DNA of 64,000 bases from Amblyornis subalaris (lineage: Eukaryota; Chordata; Aves; Passeriformes; Ptilonorhynchidae). Under the pieces are notes generated by a model, which saw nothing but the letters and a program-made list of their open reading frames with translations, searched no databases and was not told the DNA's origin. Where the stretch lies: the NCBI GenBank assembly GCA_018881555.1, contig JACAXG010000079.1, positions 2,422,786 to 2,486,785 of the forward strand, written 5' to 3'. This document shows, in pieces, positions 38,801-47,169 of this stretch; position 1 is the first letter of the stretch; each line of letters begins with the position of its first letter. Made by a program: the position numbers and the translations under genes.

Positions 38801-40618
38801 AAAATCTCCTTTCCATGTCTAAATTTTAAACCAGGAAGCATCTCCTGCTTAAGGACAATAATTACTGCACTTCAGTTACTATTGTCTACCTCTTTACATG
38901 AAATTCCAGTTATTATACCTTCTAAAATGCTCACCTTCTCACAAATAGGATCAAAATTAGTTAGAAAACTCAAGTTATTAGGGAGATACCACCAAACACA
39001 AAATGTTAGTACGTAAGTCATACTTCCTTACAAAAACAAGCCAAAGATAAATGTGTTAGATCATTTGCCTGCTCCTATCAACTTCCACAAACAGTATCAG
39101 TTCAAGTTAATCTTGCAATTTTCAAAGGCATCAAAGACAAAACTGGAAGGAACAGCAGAATACTCTGCCAGCTCTAGAATTTATTTTCATGTCAAAGCAG
39201 GAAAGCATGTTAATAGTAAACTGGGCCAAATTTTGCCAGTACAATATTTGTATACAGTACAGTTTGCCCAGGAAATGAAACATGGGGTCAATGCACTTTT
39301 TTGTCTGATGGGGTTCACTCCATGTTTTCCAGCTCCCAAGGACAGGAAGGAAACATTTTTTTCCCTCTGCTCACAAGAGGACACAGCTGGGAAGGCAAGC
39401 ACATGGACATGGACAATATCACTGAGCAAATACTATGCTGCAGTAAAGTTTATGGGTCGCTCTCCCACCTTCGTTCTTTGAAGGTTTTGGGTTCCAGCAT
39501 TAACGTGCACCAGAATCTCACAACATACTTTGGAGATGGATGCTTTAGACAACTATGTAAAAAGGTCAGCAAAGTTTCATTCTAAGGCTATCATATAGTT
39601 CAAAACAACAAAGGTTGTTTTGAAGAATGTTGTAAAATCCTCAGAAAAGATACTAATTACATCAGCACAGAAAATACAAATTCCTCACAAAAATGTTCAC
39701 TTACTATTGAGTAGCATGGGTAAGCACTACTATCTAACAATATTTCTTCAAGAAGATCTTGATCTGTAAAAAAGAGAAAATGTTGACAAGTTATGCCACG
39801 ACCTACAAAATTCTATAGAAGTAAACCTTATAAGTCACTAAACTGTAAGTTTAAACATCACAAATATTGAGGGCAATTTCAATCACAAGCAGCGACTCTA
39901 TGTAATTCCTTTGCATAAAAAAGTATACGATTTAAATGTTTGATTTCACAAATGGTAACAACACTTAGCTATATTTAAATATTTGAGGGATATGAGTAGT
40001 CTAGTAAATGTAAATATTCATCAATAATTAGGATCCAAAACGAACCACTGAGATGAGCTCAGCTGGTTAGAGCAAGGTCATGGGTTCAATCCTCTTATGG
40101 GCCATTCAGTTAAGACTTGGACTCGATGATCCTCGAAGTTGCCTTCCAATTCAGAATATTCTGTGAATCTGTAATTCTGTAATAACTTGCAGTTTAACAA
40201 AAATTTCCCCAGATCTCTGCTATGAGGCAGACACTGAACATTTTTGTTTTCCATGTTTTCTCTGCTGCATCATTTCTGCTGGCAATTCTTGGGATTTGTA
40301 CTTACACTTTAAAGCATTGAAAGCCAGTTCGTAACACACACGCCTGGAATGCTCATCTTTAAAAGCCATCATGGGAGATTCTGAGTTATCGCCATACCGC
40401 ACCAGTAACCCATCCTTACTCTTTTCAGTATGAATGCCTTGAAAAATCTTAGCTGCATTTATGTATATGGAGTCGGGATAGCCATTCTTCTCAATCTGAG
40501 TCACTGTTCTTTTTTCAACAGATCCTTTTTCATCTGAAATTTTCATTTCACTCAGGTCTGAAGTACCATTTATAACATCCTCATGTGAAGACACCAAATT
40601 ACTTTCAGAATCTGGCAT
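25940..40618 (-). CDS. NSUN7: NSUN7, NOL1/NOP2/Sun-family RNA cytosine-5 methyltransferase, complete coding model
   Basis: The protein belongs to the m5C RNA methyltransferases. In mammals NSUN7 is linked to sperm motility and to enhancer-RNA methylation (known for the family). Eleven exons join in phase from ATG at 40618 to TAA at 25940-25942: 2520 bases, 840 codons with stop, counting a 35-base gap. Human NSUN7 is about 718 residues; the excess lies in the repetitive tail. Seen in order: an acidic N-terminus (MPDSESNLVSSHEDV), the block LLVVMLYDLQDRKFQER, the methyltransferase core with LLLPQCSGLGVGNP (Cys about 392, motif IV position) and IVYCTCSVYPEENE (Cys about 453, motif VI nucleophile position), then GCFLAVLERE. 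A basic stretch EKKKVKKCRRK precedes a 14-residue tandem repeat from about residue 596 to 765. Motif IV differs from the usual DAPCSG or PPCSG. Confidence 0.95.
26163..26680 (-). repeat. NSUN7: In-frame 42-bp coding minisatellite in NSUN7
   Basis: Equivalent bases (plus-strand motif A-T-G-T-T-A-C-T-G or its ACTTTACTG variant) recur at 26220, 26262, 26304, 26346, 26388, 26430, 26472 and 26514. After the N run they recur at 26580, 26622 and 26664. Every interval is 42 except across the gap, plus one unit shortened by 15 bases (26193-26220). Each unit encodes 14 residues. Units nearest the enzyme core read like ASNIQEKHVCRVKA; those nearer the C-terminus read like VSKVQQKNVHRTKA. About eleven full or partial units are visible. 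Confidence 0.95.
26545..26579. other. Assembly gap inside the minisatellite (35 N)
   Basis: A run of 35 N interrupts the coding repeat. Its length keeps the reading frame but breaks the 42-base register: equivalent positions across it are 66 apart. Confidence 0.97.
26900..28958 (-). other. NSUN7: NSUN7 last intron
   Basis: The intron is bounded by the donor after LAVLERE and the acceptor before KRSKK. It contains an ERV LTR at about 27.16-27.62 kb. The remainder is AT-rich sequence without recognisable content. Confidence 0.8.
27156..27621 (-). mobile_element. Avian ERV solo LTR in the last NSUN7 intron
   Basis: The minus strand opens TGCTGGTTTTGGCTGGGGTA, gagttaattttcctcac and runs through gctgtgttttggatttgtgc and ctgaccaaagggatattcc. 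It contains a TATATAAAG element near 27342 and ends ctgtggttaaaccaca. I recognise this as a common bird LTR. No internal retroviral sequence flanks it. A perfect target-site duplication was not found; CACATC and CACTCC flank it and could be a decayed one. Confidence 0.8.
28959..29076 (-). CDS. NSUN7: NSUN7 exon 10, end of the catalytic fold
   Basis: The acceptor ttttttacag and donor GAGAG|GTAAGC bound 118 bases encoding LIPSVFSTCSNSEASTEIFF, then KMEPSEISSGCFLAVLERE. GCFLAVLERE is the last beta strand common to Nop2/Sun proteins. Confidence 0.93.
29077..32334 (-). other. NSUN7: NSUN7 intron 9
   Basis: A 3.3 kb AT-rich intron lies between the exon ending QPY and the exon starting LIPSV. No other exon, repeat or RNA gene was recognised in it. 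Confidence 0.75.
32335..32452 (-). CDS. NSUN7: NSUN7 exon 9, motif VI
   Basis: The acceptor gtttcgtag and donor TATAG|GTACAG bound 118 bases encoding NKVQAIVYCTCSVYPEENEL, then VVKKALEFGVEGDKVQPY. TCS with the following PEEN is the motif VI catalytic signature of NSUN enzymes. Confidence 0.95.
32993..33088 (-). CDS. NSUN7: NSUN7 exon 8
   Basis: The acceptor tagatgcag and donor GAAGT|GTAGGT bound 96 bases encoding LLQDLFQGFVSEDKLRSLAE, then RQLNELIHALK. The phase matches both neighbours. Confidence 0.9.
33636..33779 (-). CDS. NSUN7: NSUN7 exon 7, motif IV region
   Basis: The acceptor attttttag and donor CAGAG|GTAACT bound 144 bases encoding IQLLHEDFTDLKPTDPRLEK, then AKVILLLPQCSGLGVGNP and MEFILSERR. 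It carries the motif IV cysteine in the diverged context LPQCSG. Confidence 0.94.
34394..34601 (-). CDS. NSUN7: NSUN7 exon 6, SAM-binding region
   Basis: The acceptor gttttgtag and donor GAAA|GTAGGT bound 208 bases encoding DKSRSLAVHSAQALLKEGGD, then IIVAHIGSHLTIAHMSVLTS and STIFVCGVKSSAEEELRNIF. It sits where family members carry the SAM-binding AAPG loop, but that motif is not recognisable here. Confidence 0.93.
34602..36191 (-). other. NSUN7: NSUN7 intron 5
   Basis: A 1.6 kb intron lies between LLLQ and DKSRS. Nothing recognisable was seen in it. Confidence 0.75.
36192..36375 (-). CDS. NSUN7: NSUN7 exon 5
   Basis: The acceptor gttaacag and donor TGCAG|GTGAGT bound 184 bases encoding LEDVIRDLETKGLKKVESVS, then DFDHYTYAVDQHCHDVLVFP and DLFADCKLLLQ. 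It ends at a codon boundary just before DKSRSLAVHS. Confidence 0.93.
36463..36479. repeat. (TG)n microsatellite
   Basis: About eight TG units followed by TATACATATGCATACATATA, in an NSUN7 intron. Confidence 0.9.
37637..37789 (-). CDS. NSUN7: NSUN7 exon 4
   Basis: The acceptor gttttacag and donor ATCAG|GTAAGG bound 153 bases encoding CRTKLAAALARRRIKHDALS, then IEYFVPETIWKQEQR and ALPFCVWVNTFKI. This is the predicted N-terminal RNA-binding part of the methyltransferase fold. Confidence 0.93.
38241..38407 (-). CDS. NSUN7: NSUN7 exon 3
   Basis: The acceptor ctttttgcag and donor GACAG|GTATAT bound 167 bases encoding KQGMLCGAFLLQPDELTSLL, then VVMLYDLQDRKFQER, a strongly conserved NSUN7 block. 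Confidence 0.93.
39705..39763 (-). CDS. NSUN7: NSUN7 exon 2 (59 bases)
   Basis: A small exon between ttttttacag and the donor ATA|GTAAGT encodes YQDLLEEILLDSSAYPCYSI. It joins the preceding exon in phase 1 and ends at a codon boundary. Confidence 0.88.
40047..40183 (+). mobile_element. tRNA-derived SINE with CR1-like tail (TguSINE1-like)
   Basis: The head is tRNA-like: gagctcagctggttagagc corresponds to a box A region and gggttcaatcct to a box B region. The body and tail, ggactcgatgatcctcgaag, ttccaattcagaatattctg and repeated tgaatctgtaattctgtaat, match the CR1-X-like tail of the passerine SINE TguSINE1 as I recall it. The anticodon arm appears to be missing. It lies in an NSUN7 intron, antisense to the gene. 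Confidence 0.8.
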
Positions 40619-40665
40619 TTTTCCAGTTGCTGACTGTGTAAGTGCAAGTCACAATCCTGCTGCCT
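40306..40665 (-). CDS. NSUN7: NSUN7 first coding exon
   Basis: The start ATG is at 40616-40618, and 104 codons run from MPDSESN to AFNALK before the donor AAAGT|GTAAGT. The N-terminus is acidic and low in complexity; the conserved part is SIYINAAKIFQGI and RRVCYELAFNALK. The exon probably begins at 40665 after a minus-strand acceptor with a good T tract (ctttgttttttgcag); a weaker acceptor at 40633 is possible. Bases above 40618 are 5' UTR. Confidence 0.88.
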
Positions 40666-43600
40666 CTGCAAAAAACAAAGTTTGTACTGCATCGTGAAAT
40701 TTTCTTTCACTAGAATACACATTTCCCTTCATTTTCAGGCTTTCAATAGAATTTATTTTCTTTTTCAGGCTCTAATCTTGCAAATACGTATATATGTGTA
40801 TCATCTATACTTCTATCATCCTACATATCATAGAGAAGTATTTCTAAGAGTTTTCTTACCTTATTTGTTCTCACCAATGTACACGCAAAGACTGGTTGGT
40901 TGTTTCAAAGAGGCCAGTGCTTTACAATAACTGGTCTTAAACAGACTATACACAGAGATCTGATTCTCTCTGCCTAATAAGAAACACTATTATTCATTAT
41001 TATTGCAGACACAATAATATCTCTTAGTAAGAATTATCCTTTAATAAAAAAGACACCAAAATTTCAAAGCAGACGTCATGTCTTCCAAAGAAGAACCACC
41101 TTGAAAAGAGTTGCAGTGAATTCCAAATGTTTGTCCACTAAACTGCATATCTGTTCTTAAAAGTGGAGAATAGAGATCACCGAAGTGTTAATGTATTTAA
41201 TGTATTACCTAAACAGCACAATTTTAAATGCAGAAAATCTATTCTGAGAATCTCTCGAATCTCTCAAGGTATTATTCAACTCTCTATTAGCCCATGTGCA
41301 TTTCTTAAATTTTCTACACATCTTACATAAACAGTAAAATAAAAATTACCTTCCCCAGAGGTGGAATAGGGATTCAAGAAAAATAAAAAGCCCCAGCGTT
41401 GGTTGAATGCAAAAAGATGCTAAAGTTTCACATAAAATGTAACTAAAGTATTGGATTTACCCTACTTCCGCTGGTTTTTATAACATGCATTTATGATAAT
41501 GCCTGGAGATGTAGAAGTCAGATTAAATGTTCAGAAGTGAGTTAAGCCAGAACAAATTTAAATAGAGAATAAAGATTTTTAAAAAAAATCAAACTAGTCT
41601 TCCTGTCCGGGGAAGAATAATACAAGAGAACTATAAGGAATTTAGCAGCTATAGCACAAAAAGCTAGACATAGATCGACTGCTGCTAAAGAGTTCTGGAT
41701 ATTTTAGGATTAACAGCACAAAAGAGCAGAATGTGGGGGGTTTTGCAAGTCTAAAAATCAAAAAAAGAAGGTGCTACTCTGATAGGATGGAAAGGATCTT
41801 CTTTTTTGCTACATAACCTTAGTTCAGTACAACAATTCTCAAGCTTTTTTCCTGCACTTCCCAACATCTCTAAGGATAAAATACGTATCTTTTCTCCCCA
41901 GTTCAGACATACTTGCTCAGAATCCCTTTTTTCTCTCTCCTTTCCTGTCCCCCATCACAAAAAACCATAGTGGCAATGGAGGATGGCAGTACACAGGGTT
42001 GGAGGGGCAAGGGGAAACACAAGCTGCTGCTCTCCAAAACTGAGAACTGCTAACCCTGTAGAAGTAACCTTTACTGTTTCTTTACAGAGGCCTCAGGTCT
42101 CAGACAGTTTCCTCTGGCAGGAGTTAAGCTCCAACATCCCCAGTATTAGATGCAGCATTGATGGATCCACAGAGTACACATAAATTTATTTTATGAAGCC
42201 ATATTGAAACAGAACAAGCAGTGCTATCGAAAGAAAGCACTATTCTTCACTAGAATAAAGTACCAGATCACCTAAACCAAACTGAAACTCTTGTGCTTAG
42301 AAAAGAAAAAAACCATAAATGATTTCAGGATCTTTTACACTAATTTGACCAGCAAACATATATATGATTTCACAGAAACATGGACACCATCCCAGGGACC
42401 TGAAACTCAAACCTCTTCTCCACGTGAAAGCAAATATTCCACTTTAGAATATGCAGCAAGTGAATTATGTCTGTGGTGTTAGGACTTGGAAGACATGTAG
42501 AGTTCCCAATTAGTCTTCGTGACTTCTTTGCCAAAGCCATTTTTGCTGAGCCACAGACACACTGCTAATTAGGATGATCTGATGAATGTACTTTCCCAAA
42601 AGACAAATGTCATCCTAATAAAGATGAGATGCCAGTGTTCTGTCCTGTGCAGACACACTGCACGTTTGCAATACTGTAAATCACAGCCCGGATTACTGAA
42701 CACTGTGCCAAGCAGAGGATGCCAAGTTGGATTAATACAAAACGCAGCTAGGAAGAAGAGCTTCCCAGATGAGAGAATAAAGATCCTGCCTTTTTTTGTG
42801 GATCGCAAGTAGATTACTCAGCTGACGGGGAAAAAACCACTCAAGGTCCCAAGGAAGCCACCATTCTCCTAAAATAGAATGGCCTTCAGCGTTCAGATCA
42901 GACTATACTGCCAGGCAGTGCGAGGTATGAGACCAGAAGACATTCACATTTTTTCCCACCTTTTTTTTCCGCACACTGAGGGGAGCTCTCAGCTGCTCTG
43001 GTAGGCTCTGTACTTGAAGTCCTCAACACATCTAAGACTAGACCCACAAGAAATCTACTGGAAAGGCACCTGAAGAGAACTTGGGTGAGAGAGAACAATG
43101 ACTATAATCATGCTCTGGGGAAGCTCTTGAACAATACATTTTAGTTAAGCTTTTTCTCCCTTTCTAAATCATTTGGAGAAAAGTAACACATCAGGTATAT
43201 GTCGTGAACCTTCACAGGATGCCCACCAAATAGAACAGTCTTAAGACTGGAAGGTTTAAGTCTGTAAGAGAGCTTTAATCATTGCTTCCCGATACCAGAG
43301 ATGCACTACCCTTTTAGCCAGTATGCTTGCCAACGGAACTAAAGAACATCTTGATTTATTTATTTAAAGGTTCTCAGTTTTAACTGAAATTGTCCATAGA
43401 CTGTATGGTTCTGCAGTTATGAACAGCACTAGACAAATACAGTATTTGTATTTGTCAATACAAAATTAACACACGATATAGATCCATTTAAATAAGAAAC
43501 TATATGTTTCCAGTTCACACAAAGCTTCATTTAAACTGGAAGTTAACTGCTGAATCATAAACACTCACCTTGAAGGATGTCCCTAGCTTTGACTTAATAA

Positions 43601-44259
43601 ACTCAAGCAAACAGAATTATGACATTTATTCACTGCACAGCATAGCAAGCGATTTACACCCCCACCCAAAAGTCACAAATTCCTTTGTTTAAATGCCAAT
43701 ACATATATTTTTCCCATTTCTTCAGTTATCACCTTTTTCAGTAGCCTCTACAAATCAGAAAAACAGATAAACAGTAACAAGCCCCACAGCACTTGTGTTG
43801 TATCAGGTACAACAGGCAGCCTGACCACCCAGTACGAATTTGCATTAACTGGGACTATGAGAAGTGGGTATGTGAGCATGGACGTGGCTCCTCACACACC
43901 AACAAACAGTAAATCCTTGACAGCCATAGGTACACGGTAGTTTTCGTCTCAGTAACTCTGTGGGTACACGTGATGGCATCTGCTTCCTAACATCAATGCG
44001 ACTGTCTGACACTGAGCTTCAAAGCCTCTGCTGCCCTCAGCTTCAGCCAAGCAAGCTGGAGGGCATGGAAGACTAGTGGGAGTCAGGAAAACAAGTCAGC
44101 CACGAGACTACTCCCCTGCCCCGCTTTATTTATTTCTTTGTATGAACAGGGAAAGCGTTCGTTCATTGTAAAACTGCACTGAAAGGCCCTAAAATACAAC
44201 AGGTCCCCAAAACCTCGCGGTCGCGCCCTTCGCCTGGGCAGGGGCCGCGGGGCTCGTAC
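40666..44259 (-). other. NSUN7: NSUN7 5' UTR intron
   Basis: AT-rich sequence lies between the putative first exon and the first coding exon. No exon, RNA gene or recognisable repeat was identified. Confidence 0.5.
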
Positions 44260-44750
44260 CTGGCCGAGCTCCTGCGGCTCCCTCGGGGCGCTGCGGGCAA
44301 GGCTGCGGGCACCCCCCTGGGCCCGTGCCGGGCAGGGGTCGCCCCATGCCGGGCAAGGCAGCAGGACCCCCGCAAGGCCCGTCAGCCACAGCCGCGCAGC
44401 CCCGCCGCGGCCCAGACGCACCTGCGGCACCGCTTCGGCGGGGTTCGCCTGCCCAGGCCCCCGCCAGCCCCTCCGCCGGCCGGGCGCGGGCTCGGGCCGC
44501 GGGAACACCGGAGCCGGAGCACCGGAGCCGGAGCCGAAGCGGGAGCCGGAGCCGCGCCGCCGGGCCTGGCAGCCGGGCTCCATGCCCCGGGGCCAGGCCC
44601 AGCCCCTCCCGCCCTGTGGGATCCACCGGGAGGCACAGGGCGCCTGGCAACGGCACGCACGGGGCTTGTGGCAGAGAAGTGCTCCCAGAGATTGCCGTGA
44701 ACAGACCTCTGACAAAATCCCTGTCGCGGAAGTGAGAGCTGCTCCCACAC
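44260..44750 (-). promoter_or_regulatory. NSUN7: CpG island and probable NSUN7 first (5' UTR) exon
   Basis: About 44.2-44.75 kb is very GC- and CpG-rich against an AT-rich background and lies 3.6 kb upstream of the first coding exon. On the minus strand a good donor GCCAG|GTACGAG ends at 44260 and could splice to the acceptor at 40665. The TSS is not defined. Long open frames within it on both strands are composition artefacts. A hexamer-like GGAGCC/CCGGAG reiteration lies at 44505-44556. Confidence 0.65.
44727..44734 (+). promoter_or_regulatory. ETS-type site CGGAAGTG
   Basis: A consensus ETS/GABPA site sits at the outer edge of the CpG island, a common position for a TSS-proximal site in CpG promoters. 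It is a single motif match, so functional support is limited. Confidence 0.35.
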
Positions 44751-45247
44751 TCCTTTGGTAGCTTTGGTTTAGTTTGGGGTTTTTTTTAAACCTTTTTTCT
44801 TTTAAAAAAAAAGGCCCAAACAGCATTAATTCTTGCAAACTCCATGACCACATTTAAAGACAAGTGTTACCGACAGTCACATTCCTAACAGCACCGAAAC
44901 ACCACCTGTGACAGGACTGGAAATCCCCCAAGTAGGGGAATAGCCCTAGATAAGGTGCTGGGTTTTCACTTGCACTTGAGATCAGCAGCGTGATCTTGTA
45001 ATGTTTTAGCTGTCTCAGCCTCTGCTTTTATTCAGTTTGGAAACATAATCGGAACACGCTTTAAAACAGTTTCCAGATTTTTTATTTTTAAAAAAGGGGG
45101 AAAAAAGGGGGGGAAAAGCGTTTATTGAAAATATTCAATAAATACATTATCCATAACATTTGTCAAAAACCAGAAATCTGCTTTTTCCCTATAAAGTTTG
45201 TTCCAGTCACATCAATGCTGTCATGGACAATCTTTAAATTCTCCTGA

Positions 45248-45865
45248 CTAAGGGAAAAAACCCTGTGATTCATTTAAAATCTGTGATAACTTCTGGAGTG
45301 CCATTTCTCCAACAAGATCCTGCATGGCACCTACCAAAACCTTCTGCCACAGGTATGAGTGCCATTATACAGGGAAGATAGAAGTATAGACTCTTCTGGA
45401 GCAGGGCTGCACAAAAGCTAAGTAACCAACGCTGTGATTTAGGTTGGCTGCACATTTAGTAAAACTCAGTACAAACCTTAGTACATCCATGTTTTTACAG
45501 ATTGTGAGGTTGCAGAGTTTTTGCGAACAAGCTGCCTTGAAGCACGCAAGCCAGTGCTTGTTATTCCTGCCAAAAACTTGGGTGTTAGCCAAATCCCTTT
45601 CTGGTATCAATCTTATCAGATATCTAAGCAAACCAAGGTGTGACTCTATGCAATCATGTGCATCAGGACTAGAAAATTTGAAGAGTTAAAAACAAAGCTT
45701 TGTTTGCTGATGGTACAAAGACACCTTTCTGGTCTGGATCTGCTGCTCCAGAGTGGCTGCTGCAATTTTGACAGCAGCAATTCGTTACAAATCTTGAATC
45801 CTTCCTGATGGAGGGGTGGAATACGTGATTGATAGATTGTGTGGATCAATAGGGCACTCTGCTAG
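45248..45865 (-). pseudogene. Degenerate coding-like stretch, possible retrocopy, family unknown
   Basis: One minus-strand frame runs 206 codons with only three internal stops, at 45785-45787, 45686-45688 and 45365-45367, ending in TAG at 45248-45250. Segments look protein-like: RIAAVKIAAATLEQQIQTRK, SHLGLLRYLIRLIPERDLAN and LVGAMQDLVGEMALQKLSQI. AATAAA (minus strand, 45121-45126) follows about 120 bases after the final stop, as in a 3' UTR. I do not recognise the parent gene, no clean poly(A) tail is visible, and a chance frame is possible. Confidence 0.3.
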
Positions 45866-46375
45866 CTACGTTATAGATGGAAAGGAGTTTTTTTGTGCTG
45901 TTTATTTCATTTTGTCCACATAGATGTGGCAGCTCTTTTTAAAAGATACAACCGGAAATTGCTGCCCAATGTCAATTTCATTTCTATGTCTTAATCTTTC
46001 ACCTTCACTTTGAAGTAGTTTATTTTGCTAAAAGTTCTGTTAAGAATTTTCAGGACCTGGAGCTATTTGGTTTTTGAAAGAAATAAATATATATTAGCAC
46101 CACCATCTCATTTCCTTTTTGTCTGTGACATTTTGAGCTACTGTCCCCTCACAGACAGCCCCCTTAAAACTCTTTCATATCTTAAGTTAGACTTTTTAGC
46201 CTACGTGCTTTTGACTTACTCATGGAGGGAGGAAAAAAGGAAACAGAATGCTGTTCCATCTGGACCCTTTCTCCACAGAGCTTAGCATGCTCTGGAAGCT
46301 GAGCAATCTCATTAGGGTTAATTCAATGGCAGCTGAAGTGGCTCATCAGCCCACAGGCTCAGCACCCTAAGTGGT

Positions 46376-47164
46376 TGTCTTGGGGTGACTTTATGATGCT
46401 ATATATCCCAATCGCCTGCTTAATGCAAAAATATTAACTCTGTGCCTTTAAGGTGGCTCGAGAGGCCAAGCACTGTGTTTTGATTTTCTTTGAACATGTG
46501 TACATTCCTGGTTTTTATTGCTAGCTGTGTTGTGCTTCTCAGGAGAGAAGCCTAGGCAGTCGCCTTCTCTATAGCTGAAGGCGAAGGGACACTCTTTTGC
46601 TTTTTACCTTTTCCCTGTGAGTTTTTTTCAGCCCTGCTTTTTACTCAGCTGAGGGACATCAGAGGGAGTTAAAACTTACTTTTGGCTTTTTCCCCCCTCT
46701 GCCTGAGGCAAGGAAAGAAGACAGCTTTTTCCTGGGATCATGGTTTTTTTCTCCTTTTTCCTTTGGAATTTTACAACAGACCACTGAACTCTGGGGCCTA
46801 CACCCTGGGCCTGGAGAGAGGCCTGCAGCATCCTAGGCCCGGAGCGGGCTTACTGTAGCAGCCTTCAGGAAACAGAGCAGAAAACTACAGCCAGGAAACA
46901 AAGGACTCTGAATTCATCCAGGTTGTCTTCACCACGAGAGGTTTATTATCTAATATTATTCTTTTTTTTTTTAATTTTCCTTTCCCTTTCCCTGGTGCCT
47001 TCATGCACACCCCCCCCCCTCCCCCCCAGCAGCTGGGTTTGTTAAATAAACAGTTTTTTTCACTTTCCTCTGAGAAATTCTTATTGGGGGGGGAGTTTTA
47101 GGACCCTATCTTTTGCAGAGGAGACCCTTCAAGTCTTCCTCCTAAGTTTGTCCAAACCGTGACA
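46376..47164 (+). mobile_element. Solo LTR with intact 5-bp target-site duplication (ERVL-like)
   Basis: The element opens TGTCTTGGGG and closes CCGTGACA, is 789 bases long, and is flanked directly by GTGGT at 46371-46375 and GTGGT at 47165-47169. AATAAA at 47045-47050 marks the R region and sets the orientation. A run of C lies at 47010-47028. No gag, pol or env sequence is attached, so it is a solo LTR left by recombination. The 5-bp duplication is usual for class III (ERVL) elements. Confidence 0.88.
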
Positions 47165-47169
47165 GTGGT

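Noticed and set aside
40050..40100. Possible tRNA gene
   Set aside because: Only the box A and box B regions are tRNA-like, the anticodon arm is missing, and a CR1-like tail follows. It is a SINE.
44083..44853. Long open frames (up to 256 codons) on both strands of the CpG island
   Set aside because: They are composition artefacts of a CpG island: Arg/Ala/Pro/Gly-rich, open in several frames, with no domain.
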